Part shown: positions 1 through 6,928 of the stretch, one piece after another
Layout of the letters: each line of letters begins with the position of its first letter
Position numbering within the stretch: the stretch's first letter is position 1
Notes under the pieces: generated by a model
Database searches by the model: none
Told to the model about the DNA's origin: nothing
The model's input: the letters and a program-made list of their open reading frames with translations, nothing else
Position numbers and translations under genes: made by a program
NCBI GenBank assembly: GCA_014377905.1
Contig: JACMOQ010000637.1
Coordinates: 1-11,818, forward strand
Reading direction: 5' to 3'
DNA length: 11,818 nt
Source of the DNA: Acetobacteraceae bacterium
GTDB taxonomy: Bacteria > Pseudomonadota > Alphaproteobacteria > Acetobacterales > Acetobacteraceae

Positions 1-24
1 CTGGTGATCGACGATGCTCCGGGT

Positions 25-840
25 TCAATCGCGGTGGTCGTGGGCTAAATCGCAGGCAATGGCCACCAGCCGCGATGCCGGGTTGGCCAGTTCCCCCACA
101 ATGTCGAAATGGTGGCGCCCGGCGCAGGTTTCCCAGTTGCCCCCCCAGGCCGCGGCCAACTCCCGCGATTGGCGGGCGTATTCAACGCCCTCATCCGCGC
201 CCCCCACCGCGTGCATGGGCCGATGCGGCGATGGCATGAACATTGGCGACAGGCTGCGCGCGACAGTCGCGTTCATTCCCAATGCGTCATTAACATGGGT
301 CTGGCAGAGTGGCGGCAGATCGAACAGCCCGCTGATCGGCAGCGCGGCATACACCAGATCGGCCGGCAATCCCTGCGCCGCCCAATCCCGCGCCAGCAGC
401 ATCGCTGCCAGATGCCCGCCGGCCGAATGCCCGATTGCCAGCATTTTCCGCCCGTGCCGCCCATACAAAGCCGGCGCCACCGCCAGCAGGTTTTCCACCA
501 CCACCGGCATGGTTACGGTCGGGCACTGGTCATAGGACGGCATGGCGACGGCGATGCCGTGGGTGACCAATCCACCCGCGAGGTGGCTCCACGCCGCGCG
601 ATCGCTATGTTGCCAGTAGCCGCCATGGACGAAAATCGCGATGGGGGCTGTGCGACCGGCATCGGGCCAGAACAGATCGAATTTCTGCCGTGCCGACGGG
701 CCATAAGCCACCCCGTAATCGGCAAATGCGTGCCGCAACCGAAACTCCGCCGCCAGCCCGGGCAATGCCGCAAGCATCGCGTCCGACCCCGCCACTTTGG
801 CGCTATTGTCGTATTCGGATTGCAAAAACGGATCGATCAT
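25..840 (-). CDS. Alpha/beta hydrolase, kynurenine formamidase-like
   Basis: A 271-residue soluble serine hydrolase with no signal peptide or membrane segment. The oxyanion-hole motif HGGYW lies at residues 72-76, a Y-D-x-x-P motif at 103-107, and the nucleophile elbow G-H-S-A-G-G-H at 137-143 places the catalytic Ser at 139. Asp216 (in GADEG) and His243 or His244 (in GRHHFD) are the likely rest of the triad. An HGGYW motif combined with an N-terminal E-Y-x-N-S segment (residues 9-13) is typical of the AFMID-like kynurenine formamidase branch, which hydrolyses N-formylkynurenine in tryptophan degradation; carbamate and other small-ester hydrolases share the fold. No other tryptophan-catabolism gene is visible, so the substrate is open. 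The start is well fixed: a TGA in the same frame directly precedes the ATG, and GAGGGG lies 8 bases upstream. It is divergent from the sensor kinase. The fold and family are secure; the formamidase activity is inferred. Confidence 0.9.
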   Translation of the reverse strand: MIDPFLQSEYDNSAKVAGSDAMLAALPGLAAEFRLRHAFADYGVAYGPSARQKFDLFWPDAGRTAPIAIFVHGGYWQHSDRAAWSHLAGGLVTHGIAVAMPSYDQCPTVTMPVVVENLLAVAPALYGRHGRKMLAIGHSAGGHLAAMLLARDWAAQGLPADLVYAALPISGLFDLPPLCQTHVNDALGMNATVARSLSPMFMPSPHRPMHAVGGADEGVEYARQSRELAAAWGGNWETCAGRHHFDIVGELANPASRLVAIACDLAHDHRD

Positions 841-939
841 TCACGTTGCCCCTCGGCGTTCACCCACCGATCCTATAGGCAGATTTCCCACCGACAAAAA
901 TGACGTGCGAAGCGCGCGATTGTACGGGATGAATGGTGC
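841..939. promoter_or_regulatory. Divergent intergenic region, hydrolase / hybrid kinase
   Basis: These 99 bases between two divergent starts must carry both promoters if the two genes are transcribed separately. An 8-base palindrome CCTATAGG (872-879) gives a TATAGG -10-like box on either strand, and an A-run lies at 896-900. On the minus strand, TTGTCG (892-897) precedes TATAGG (872-877) by only 14 bases, which is short for a sigma-70 promoter. No reliable operator or -35 box is seen. Its role as a promoter region is inferred from geometry. Confidence 0.3.
849..854 (-). promoter_or_regulatory. Ribosome binding site of the alpha/beta hydrolase
   Basis: GAGGGG on the minus strand lies 8 bases before the ATG at 840. 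Together with the in-frame TGA touching that ATG, it fixes the start of the hydrolase. Confidence 0.6.
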
Positions 940-2739
940 ATGCGCGTCCCGAATTTTATCAGCCCACCGGTGCCACTCCCTGGAATCATTGCAGCCGCGC
1001 TGGCAGTGGTGTTCGCCTGCGCAAGCGTGGTGCTCACCGCGTCGCTCAGCCTGGCGGGTGCATCCGCCGCCGCACTTGCCGCAATCTGCGGCGCGTTTGC
1101 CTGGCGTCAGGCAACCCGCACCCTGCGCGAAGCGCGGGCATCGTTCCGCGCCTTTGGCCGCACAATTCCCGGCGTTATCTGCGGCGCCACCCGTGCCGAC
1201 GATGGCACTTTGTTGCTGACCCAGTTTTCCGCCCCGCCGCGCCGGACCTTGCCACCCGGCACCAAGTTCGAGGTGATGCTGGGGCTGATCCATCCCGATG
1301 ATCGCCAGCTGATGCGCGCGGGCTTTACCGCGGCCGAAGCCATCATCGGCCAGCGCGCCGTGGGACCAACCGTGTTGATTGTGCGATCGCGGCTGCCGGC
1401 GGACCCGGATGACTGGATCCCGTGGGAAGACAGCGATAGTACCGAATTCCGCTGGCTGCGGGTCGCCGTGCGTGGACGGCGCAACCTGGTGGGCGCATCC
1501 ATCGTCGAAGGGGTGGCACTCGATGTCACCGACCTGATGGAAGCGCGCGAACTGGCCGAACGGGCAGCACGGTTGGAGGCCGAGAACCGCCTGCTCGCCG
1601 AACATCGCGCCACCGAAGCCGACCGTATGGCGGACCGGAAGTCTGAAATCCTGTCAATGATGGCCCATGAAATCCGCACCCCGCTTACCGGAGTGATCGG
1701 GTTCGCCGAGATTTTATGCGCAACGACCGATCTGCCGGAAGAAGCGCTCAAACATGCCCAGATCGTGCACAGCACCGGCAGCGTGCTGCTGAGCGTGGTG
1801 AATGACATTCTCGACCTCGCCAAGCTCGAAGCCGGCAAGGTCAGTATTGAACGGCTCGCGTTCCGCCCGGAAGATATGCTCCAGCAGGCGCTGGCGCTGG
1901 CTGGCGCGATGGGGGCCGAACACGGCCTGGCGCTGCGGTTGGATGTTTCCCCGGACTTGCCGCCGTGGATTTATGGCGATCCGTTGCGGCTGCGTCAGGT
2001 GATCGGCAATCTGCTGGGCAACGCGGTGAAATTCACCGACCGTGGCGCGGTGGTGCTGCGCGCCTGGCCCACCCAGGATGCCGTGCCGCGGTTGCGTGTC
2101 GAAATTGAAGACAGCGGGATCGGGATCGCGCCCGACGTCGTGGACCGGCTGTTCACCATGTTTGAGCAGGCTGATATCGGCACCACCCGGCGCTATGGCG
2201 GCACCGGGCTTGGCCTTGCGCTGTGCCGCCGCCTCGTTGAGGCGATGGGCGGACAGATCGGGGTCCAGAGCACGCCGGGCGTCGGCAGCGTGTTCTGGTT
2301 CGAAGTTGGGTTGTTGGCCGCGCCTCCGCCAGAGCGCGAGACCGATAAGCCATTGCCAGCCAAGCCCCCCCGACCGCTGCGGATTCTGGTCGTCGACGAC
2401 ATCGCCACCAACCGCGAATTGCTGCGCACCATGCTGACCCGCATGGGCCATACGCCAACCCTCGCCGAAAGTGGCGTCGATGCCATTGCTGCCATCCAGC
2501 GGGAGGCGTTCGACGTGGTGCTTATGGATATCAACATGCCCGACATGGATGGGCTGGAAGCCACCAGCCGCATCCGCGCCATGGGCGGGCTGATTGCCGC
2601 TACGCCAATTTTCGCGCTAACCGCCGGCGCGACCGCCGCCGACCGGGCGCGGAGCGAGGCCGCCGGCATGAACGCCCATGTCACCAAACCGGTCAGCCGC
2701 GCCCAGCTTGCCACCGTGCTGGAACCGCTGCTGGGATAG
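940..2739 (+). CDS. Hybrid sensor histidine kinase / response regulator
   Basis: A 599-residue inner-membrane hybrid kinase. Two hydrophobic segments at about residues 14-35 and 40-55 are separated by only a few residues, so there is essentially no periplasmic sensor. A PAS-like domain follows (about 72-199), with H-P-D-D at 118-121 and a PAC-like W-x-G-D-V-T-D end. A helical coiled-coil linker (about 200-235) leads into the HisKA domain with phospho-acceptor His243 in MMAHEIRTPLTG. The HATPase domain shows the N box (Asn361), G1 (DSGIGIA, Asp391) and G2 (GGTGLGLAL, about 420-428). The C-terminal receiver (about 480-599) has acidic-pocket Asp486/Asp487, phospho-acceptor Asp530 in MDINMP, and Lys583. 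All catalytic residues are present, so it should be active. No histidine phosphotransfer domain, partner regulator or output domain is nearby, so it is an orphan here. An in-frame TGA at 901-903 makes this the first ATG; the Shine-Dalgarno sequence is weak. The signal and output pathway cannot be read from the sequence. Confidence 0.94.
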   Translation: MRVPNFISPPVPLPGIIAAALAVVFACASVVLTASLSLAGASAAALAAICGAFAWRQATRTLREARASFRAFGRTIPGVICGATRADDGTLLLTQFSAPPRRTLPPGTKFEVMLGLIHPDDRQLMRAGFTAAEAIIGQRAVGPTVLIVRSRLPADPDDWIPWEDSDSTEFRWLRVAVRGRRNLVGASIVEGVALDVTDLMEARELAERAARLEAENRLLAEHRATEADRMADRKSEILSMMAHEIRTPLTGVIGFAEILCATTDLPEEALKHAQIVHSTGSVLLSVVNDILDLAKLEAGKVSIERLAFRPEDMLQQALALAGAMGAEHGLALRLDVSPDLPPWIYGDPLRLRQVIGNLLGNAVKFTDRGAVVLRAWPTQDAVPRLRVEIEDSGIGIAPDVVDRLFTMFEQADIGTTRRYGGTGLGLALCRRLVEAMGGQIGVQSTPGVGSVFWFEVGLLAAPPPERETDKPLPAKPPRPLRILVVDDIATNRELLRTMLTRMGHTPTLAESGVDAIAAIQREAFDVVLMDINMPDMDGLEATSRIRAMGGLIAATPIFALTAGATAADRARSEAAGMNAHVTKPVSRAQLATVLEPLLG

Positions 2740-2741
2740 GA

Positions 2742-2767
2742 AGGCGATGTCGAGCGCCGCCTCGCCT
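2742..2767. terminator. Possible bidirectional terminator hairpin
   Basis: AGGCGA (2742-2747) pairs with TCGCCT (2762-2767) around a 14-base GC-rich loop. It sits between the convergent stops of the hybrid kinase (TAG, 2737-2739) and the amidohydrolase (TAG, 2768-2766), so it could end transcripts from both sides. The stem is only 6 bp, there is no strong U-tract on either strand, and it overlaps the amidohydrolase stop codon. It is plausible by position only. Confidence 0.25.
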
Positions 2768-4484
2768 ACTTTGTCGCAACACCCCGCACCAGCTTGCCCG
2801 GCAACGCCCCGGTCGCCGCGCCGTCACGGTAGGTCACGGTGCCGGATTTGATCGTGGCCTTGTAGCCGCGCGCGGTTTGCATCAGCCGGCGTCCACCCGC
2901 CGGCAGGTCAAAGCGCATGGTGGGGAAGTTGAGCCCGAGCTTGGCAAAATCGATGATGTTGACATCGGCTTTCTTGCCCGGCGCCAATGTGCCGCGATCA
3001 TCCAGCCCAACCGCACCGGCGGTGTCCGAAGTCTGCCGGCGCACCAGTTCCTCAATCGGGAACGGGTTTTCAGCCACGTCGCGGCCCCAATAGGCCAGCA
3101 GAAAGGTCGGGTAGGACCCGTCCGAGATAAACCCGACATGGGCGCCGCCGTCAGACAAGCCGACGATGGCGTTCTTGTGGCCCATCATCGCGCGTGACGC
3201 ATCAAGGGTGTAGTCGGCATAGTTGACCAGCGGGGCGAAAATGAAGGCGCGGCCGTCGTCTTCGAGCAGCATATCGTAGGCAACTTCTTCCGGGGTGCGG
3301 TTGCTCGCGGCCGCGATCGCGGTGATCGAGGCGCTTTCCGGCGGCGCGTAATTCGGCGGATCGGTGAAGCCGAACATGCGGGCAAACGACAGGCGCGGCA
3401 GCAGCGGGAAGTTGCTGCCGACGAAGCGGTCTTCGGACAGAAGCTGCGCGCGGAAGCCAGGATCGCGCATGATCGCAACCCGTTCGGCGAGCGATTTGGC
3501 GGCGATGGTTTTATAGCTCGGGGTGCCGGCGAACGGGTTCTGGCTGCCTTCCAACCCGAGCAGGATGCCAATCGAGCGCGGCGGGAACACCGGGCGGATT
3601 TTCAGCCCATCCGCGGCAGCCTGGTCGGCGAGGTCCATCAGAATATGCCACGCCTCGGGCCGGTCATGGCGCTGGCCCATCGAAAACACCAGTGGCCGGC
3701 CAGATGCCTCGACCAGCCGGCGGACCATGGCGAATTCGGTCTGCGCATCCGGCATATTCCAGTCCGAAACGATTTCAAGCTGCCCGCTGCCGGCATCCCG
3801 CAGGCCGAGCGCGATGCCCAACAACTCGTCTTCCTGCGCCCGCAGCGTCGGCGTCGGGTCGCCCGCCAGGGTTTTGTGGCTGATGGTGCGCGAGGTGGTG
3901 AACCCGAAGGCCCCGGCGCGCATGGCCTGTTCGGCAAGCGCCCGCATTTCGGCGATATCAGCCTGATTGGCGGGTTCCAAGCGCAAGGCACGTTCGCCCA
4001 TCACGTAAACCCGCAACGCGGCGTGCGGCAGTTGCGCGCAGATATCGATGTCACGCGGACGGCGTTCGAGCGCATCGAGGTAATCGCCGAAGCTTTCCCA
4101 GTTGAAGTCGAGCCCTTCATGCAACGCCGGCGCGGGGATGTCTTCGACGCCCTCCATGAGCTGGATAAGCTTGTCGTGATCGCCGGCGCGCACAGGCGCA
4201 AAGCCAACTCCGCAATTACCCATGACGGCAGTGGTCACGCCATGCAGCGACGATGGCGCCAGCTGGCTGTCCCAGATTGCCTGGCCATCGTAATGGGTAT
4301 GAATATCGACAAAGCCGGGGGTGACGAGGTGGCCTTTGGCGTCGATTTCCTCCGCCCCGCTGCCGGCGATTTTGCCGATCGCGGCGATCAATCCGTCCTT
4401 GATCGCCAGATCGCCGTCATAGCCGGCGGCACCTGTGCCATCGATGATGCGTCCGTTGCGGATAACGATGTCGTAATCGGCCAT
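2766..4484 (-). CDS. Amidohydrolase, N-acyl-D-amino-acid deacylase family
   Basis: A 572-residue cytoplasmic metal-dependent hydrolase of the amidohydrolase superfamily (Amidohydro_3 type). It opens with the beta-sandwich strand typical of the family (DIVIRNGRIIDGTG, residues 5-18). The barrel then starts with H-T-H-Y-D (His62, His64, Asp66). Cys91 in GNCGVGFAPV matches the metal-bridging Cys of D-aminoacylases. The catalytic Asp445 is in LSDGGAHVG (443-451), and a C-terminal sandwich follows with L-A-P-G-K-K-A-D (500-507). Family members cleave N-acyl-D-amino acids or related cyclic and linear amides. The two barrel His ligands expected around residues 220-270 are not obvious: EIVSDW (237-242) and VFSMGQR (266-272) occupy that region. 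This fits the longer, poorly characterised subfamily often labelled D-aminoacylase, so the substrate is uncertain. The ATG is preceded by a GGGGGG stretch 4 bases upstream. It lies 64 bases downstream of the malic enzyme on the same strand and may be read through from it. Confidence 0.9.
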   Translation of the reverse strand: MADYDIVIRNGRIIDGTGAAGYDGDLAIKDGLIAAIGKIAGSGAEEIDAKGHLVTPGFVDIHTHYDGQAIWDSQLAPSSLHGVTTAVMGNCGVGFAPVRAGDHDKLIQLMEGVEDIPAPALHEGLDFNWESFGDYLDALERRPRDIDICAQLPHAALRVYVMGERALRLEPANQADIAEMRALAEQAMRAGAFGFTTSRTISHKTLAGDPTPTLRAQEDELLGIALGLRDAGSGQLEIVSDWNMPDAQTEFAMVRRLVEASGRPLVFSMGQRHDRPEAWHILMDLADQAAADGLKIRPVFPPRSIGILLGLEGSQNPFAGTPSYKTIAAKSLAERVAIMRDPGFRAQLLSEDRFVGSNFPLLPRLSFARMFGFTDPPNYAPPESASITAIAAASNRTPEEVAYDMLLEDDGRAFIFAPLVNYADYTLDASRAMMGHKNAIVGLSDGGAHVGFISDGSYPTFLLAYWGRDVAENPFPIEELVRRQTSDTAGAVGLDDRGTLAPGKKADVNIIDFAKLGLNFPTMRFDLPAGGRRLMQTARGYKATIKSGTVTYRDGAATGALPGKLVRGVATK

Positions 4485-4548
4485 GATGCCCCCCGGTCTA
4501 CATACTCTAATTCAAGCCTAGGGCGTTTATGCCGACACGACCAGTGCC
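4485..4548 (-). other. Short spacer between malic enzyme and amidohydrolase genes
   Basis: These 64 bases separate two minus-strand genes. They are locally AT-richer than the surroundings (around 4501-4530) and hold a CCTAGG palindrome. There is no clear terminator stem with a U-tract and no convincing -35/-10 pair, so read-through from maeB is possible and an own promoter cannot be excluded. A G6 stretch (plus-strand 4489-4494) is the only Shine-Dalgarno-like element. Confidence 0.4.
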
Positions 4549-6831
4549 TTACCGCATGATCGCCTGATGCGCCGCCAAGGTTGCGATATCCAGTATCTGG
4601 CTCACCGAACTATCCATTTTCACCAGTTGCACTGCATGGGCCAGCCCGATCACCAGCGGCCCGATTGTGCCGCCGCCGCCCAGGCGTGGCGCCAGTCGTG
4701 AGGTGATATGGGCCGAATGCAGCCCCGGCATTAGCAGGATATTAGCCTGATCGGTCAGCCGGCAGAAAGGATAAAGCGCCCGGTAAGCGGGATCGAGCGC
4801 GACATCGGGCGACATCTCGCCGTCGTATTCAAAATCGACCTGCCGATCATCGAGGATGCGCACCGCGTCGCGCATCGTGTCCGCGCCGGCATGGGCCGGG
4901 TTGCCGAACGTCGAATGCGACAGCAACGCGACCCGCGGTTCATGCCCAAGCCGCCGCGCCGCCGCCGCCGCGCCCACCGCGATGTCGGCCAGTTCCGTCG
5001 GGCTGGGCCGGAAATGGATCAGCGTATCGGCAATGAAAATGGTCTGCCCGCGCTCACTCAGCATCAGGGTCAGCCCGAAGCTGATCGCGTTCGGGGCCGG
5101 ATCGATGACATGGCCGATATCGGCGAGGCACACCGCGGCCGAGCGGGTCAGCCCGGTCACCATCGCATCCGCATCCCCGGTCGCGACCATGCAGGCGGCG
5201 AACACGTTGCGGTCCTGGTTGACCATACGTTGGCAGTCACGCGCCAGATAGCCGCGCCGGTTCAAACGCGCATAGAGAAAATCGGTGTATTTACGATTGC
5301 CGTTCGATAGCCGGGCATTATGAATTTCAATGCCTTCAACATCGGCGAAACCCAGCGCCGCCATGGTTTCCAGCACCCGATCCTCCCGCCCGATCAGGAT
5401 CGGGGTGCCGAACCCGCCATTGCGGAACGCGACGGCGGCGCGGACGATCTTTTCTTCTTCGCCCTCGGCAAAGACCACCCGTTTCGGGGCCGCGCGCACC
5501 CGTTCCATGATGCCATCAAGCGCGTTGGCGGTGGGGTCGAGCCGCCCCGACAATTCGCGGGCATAGCGCCGCAAATCGGCAATCGGCTTGCGGGCAACCC
5601 GGCTGTCCATCGCAGCCTTGGCAACCGCCGGCGGCAAATGGCTAATCAGGCGCGGATCGAACGCATTGGGGATGATATATTCCGGCCCGAATTGCAGGCG
5701 CTTGCCACCGCCGGCAGCGTTGACCTCATCGGGCACGTCTTCGCGCGCCAGTAACGCCAGCGCCTCGGCGGCGGCGATCTTCATCGGCTCGTTGATGGTG
5801 CTGGCCCGAACATCCAGCGCACCGCGAAAGATATACGGAAAGCCTAAAACGTTGTTGACCTGATTGGGATAGTCGCTGCGCCCGGTGGCGATAATCGCGT
5901 CGGGGCTGGCGGCGCGGGCTTCTTCGGGGGTGATTTCCGGATCGGGATTGGCCATCGCAAAAATGATCGGCTTCTTGGCCATGCGGCGGACCATGTCCTG
6001 GGTCAGCGCGCCCTTGACCGACAGACCGAAAAACACATCGGCCCCTTCCAGCGCATCGGTCAGCGTCCGCGCCTGGGTCTGCACCGCATGCGCCGATTTC
6101 CACTGGTTCATGCCCTCGGTGCGGCCCTGGAAAACCACGCCCTTGGTATCGCACAGCGTAATGTTGCCGTGCCGCATGCCCATCGCCTTAAGCAGTTCGA
6201 CGCAGGCGATCGCTGCCGCCCCCGCGCCGTTCACCACCAGCCGCGTTTCGGCCATGCTGCGTCCGGTCAGGTGGCAGGCATTGATCAGCCCGGCCGCGGC
6301 AACAATCGCGGTGCCGTGCTGGTCGTCATGGAAAACCGGAATATCGAGCAATTCGCGCAAGCGTTGTTCAATAACGAAACATTCCGGCGCCTTGATGTCT
6401 TCGAGATTGATGCCCCCGAAGCTCGGGCCCAGGAAGCGCACGCAATTGACGAATTCCTCGACATCTTCGGTATTAAGGCAAAGATCGATGCCATCGACAT
6501 CGGCAAAGCGTTTGAACAGCGCAATCTTGCCTTCCATCACAGGCTTCGATGCCAGCGCGCCAAGATTGCCGAGGCCCAACACCGCGGTGCCGTTGGATAT
6601 CACCGCGACCATGTTGCCTTTGGACGTGTACTCATACGCCAGCGACGGATCACGCTCGATATGCAGGCACGGTTCGGCAACCCCGGGGGAATAGGCCAGC
6701 GACAAATCGCGTGCCGTCGTCAGCGGTTTGGTGAGCCGGGTCGCGAGCTTTCCGGGCGGGTAGGCCGCATGCATCGCCAGCGCTTCTTCGCCCGACACAT
6801 GCGCGGTGCGGGTGGTGGTGCCTTCGGCCAT
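4549..6831 (-). CDS. maeB: NADP-dependent malic enzyme with C-terminal phosphotransacetylase-like domain
   Basis: A 760-residue cytoplasmic enzyme (763 if started at 6840) that oxidatively decarboxylates malate to pyruvate and CO2 while reducing NAD(P). Residues are numbered here from the 6840 ATG. The malic N-terminal domain carries AYSPGVAEPC (catalytic Tyr50), Lys105 in VMEGK, the metal ligands of N-L-E-D (Glu147/Asp148), and F-H-D-D-Q-H-G-T (Asp172/Asp173). The dinucleotide-binding domain has V-N-G-A-G-A-A-A (203-210) and ANPDPE (297-302). From about 430 to the end is a phosphotransacetylase-like domain, as in Escherichia coli MaeB and rhizobial Dme/Tme. In characterised family members this domain lacks transacetylase activity and mediates acetyl-CoA inhibition; I infer the same here. 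NAD versus NADP preference cannot be decided by eye. The ATG at 6831 is preferred because AGGGAG ends 10 bases before it but only 1 base before the 6840 ATG. It is divergent from mutS. Confidence 0.95.
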   Translation of the reverse strand: MAEGTTTRTAHVSGEEALAMHAAYPPGKLATRLTKPLTTARDLSLAYSPGVAEPCLHIERDPSLAYEYTSKGNMVAVISNGTAVLGLGNLGALASKPVMEGKIALFKRFADVDGIDLCLNTEDVEEFVNCVRFLGPSFGGINLEDIKAPECFVIEQRLRELLDIPVFHDDQHGTAIVAAAGLINACHLTGRSMAETRLVVNGAGAAAIACVELLKAMGMRHGNITLCDTKGVVFQGRTEGMNQWKSAHAVQTQARTLTDALEGADVFFGLSVKGALTQDMVRRMAKKPIIFAMANPDPEITPEEARAASPDAIIATGRSDYPNQVNNVLGFPYIFRGALDVRASTINEPMKIAAAEALALLAREDVPDEVNAAGGGKRLQFGPEYIIPNAFDPRLISHLPPAVAKAAMDSRVARKPIADLRRYARELSGRLDPTANALDGIMERVRAAPKRVVFAEGEEEKIVRAAVAFRNGGFGTPILIGREDRVLETMAALGFADVEGIEIHNARLSNGNRKYTDFLYARLNRRGYLARDCQRMVNQDRNVFAACMVATGDADAMVTGLTRSAAVCLADIGHVIDPAPNAISFGLTLMLSERGQTIFIADTLIHFRPSPTELADIAVGAAAAARRLGHEPRVALLSHSTFGNPAHAGADTMRDAVRILDDRQVDFEYDGEMSPDVALDPAYRALYPFCRLTDQANILLMPGLHSAHITSRLAPRLGGGGTIGPLVIGLAHAVQLVKMDSSVSQILDIATLAAHQAIMR

Positions 6832-6841
6832 GCTGATCATT

Positions 6842-6847
6842 CTCCCT
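6842..6847 (-). promoter_or_regulatory. Ribosome binding site of maeB
   Basis: AGGGAG on the minus strand ends 10 bases before the ATG at 6831 and only one base before the ATG at 6840. The spacing favours the shorter, 760-residue malic enzyme. Confidence 0.55.
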
Positions 6848-6867
6848 GCTTGGCGGCCACTATGGAC

Positions 6868-6916
6868 GCCGGCCCAGCATCAAGGGAAGCGCCTTCGCAA
6901 TCCGGCGCTGGCCGGC
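6868..6916. repeat. Imperfect inverted repeat in the maeB/mutS divergent region
   Basis: GCCGGCCCAGC (6868-6878) is the reverse complement of GCTGGCCGGC (6907-6916) apart from one bulged C. The 28-base loop holds a smaller hairpin, GAAG-CGC-CTTC (6886-6896). The whole unit lies between the divergent starts of maeB and mutS and ends 12 bases before the mutS ATG. It could be an operator-like dyad or an RNA stem in the mutS leader. GC-rich DNA makes such pairings common, so function is unproven. Confidence 0.35.
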
Positions 6917-6928
6917 TACACCTGGATC

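Noticed and set aside
841..1605. Long minus-strand open frame opposite the hybrid kinase
   Set aside because: It lies antisense to a kinase with intact motifs, has low-complexity Gly/Arg/His-rich composition and no recognisable domain; GC-rich DNA commonly leaves antisense frames open.
4516..4523. CCTAGG palindrome between maeB and the amidohydrolase as an operator or terminator
   Set aside because: It has a six-base core only, with no extended dyad and no U-tract.
3645..4559. 304-codon plus-strand open frame opposite the amidohydrolase
   Set aside because: It mirrors the conserved amidohydrolase reading frame and shows no family motif.
6806..6928. Upstream in-frame extension of MutS beginning at 6806
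   Set aside because: It would overlap the maeB start, adds residues unlike any MutS N-terminus, and the 6929 start gives mismatch-motif numbering identical to E. coli.
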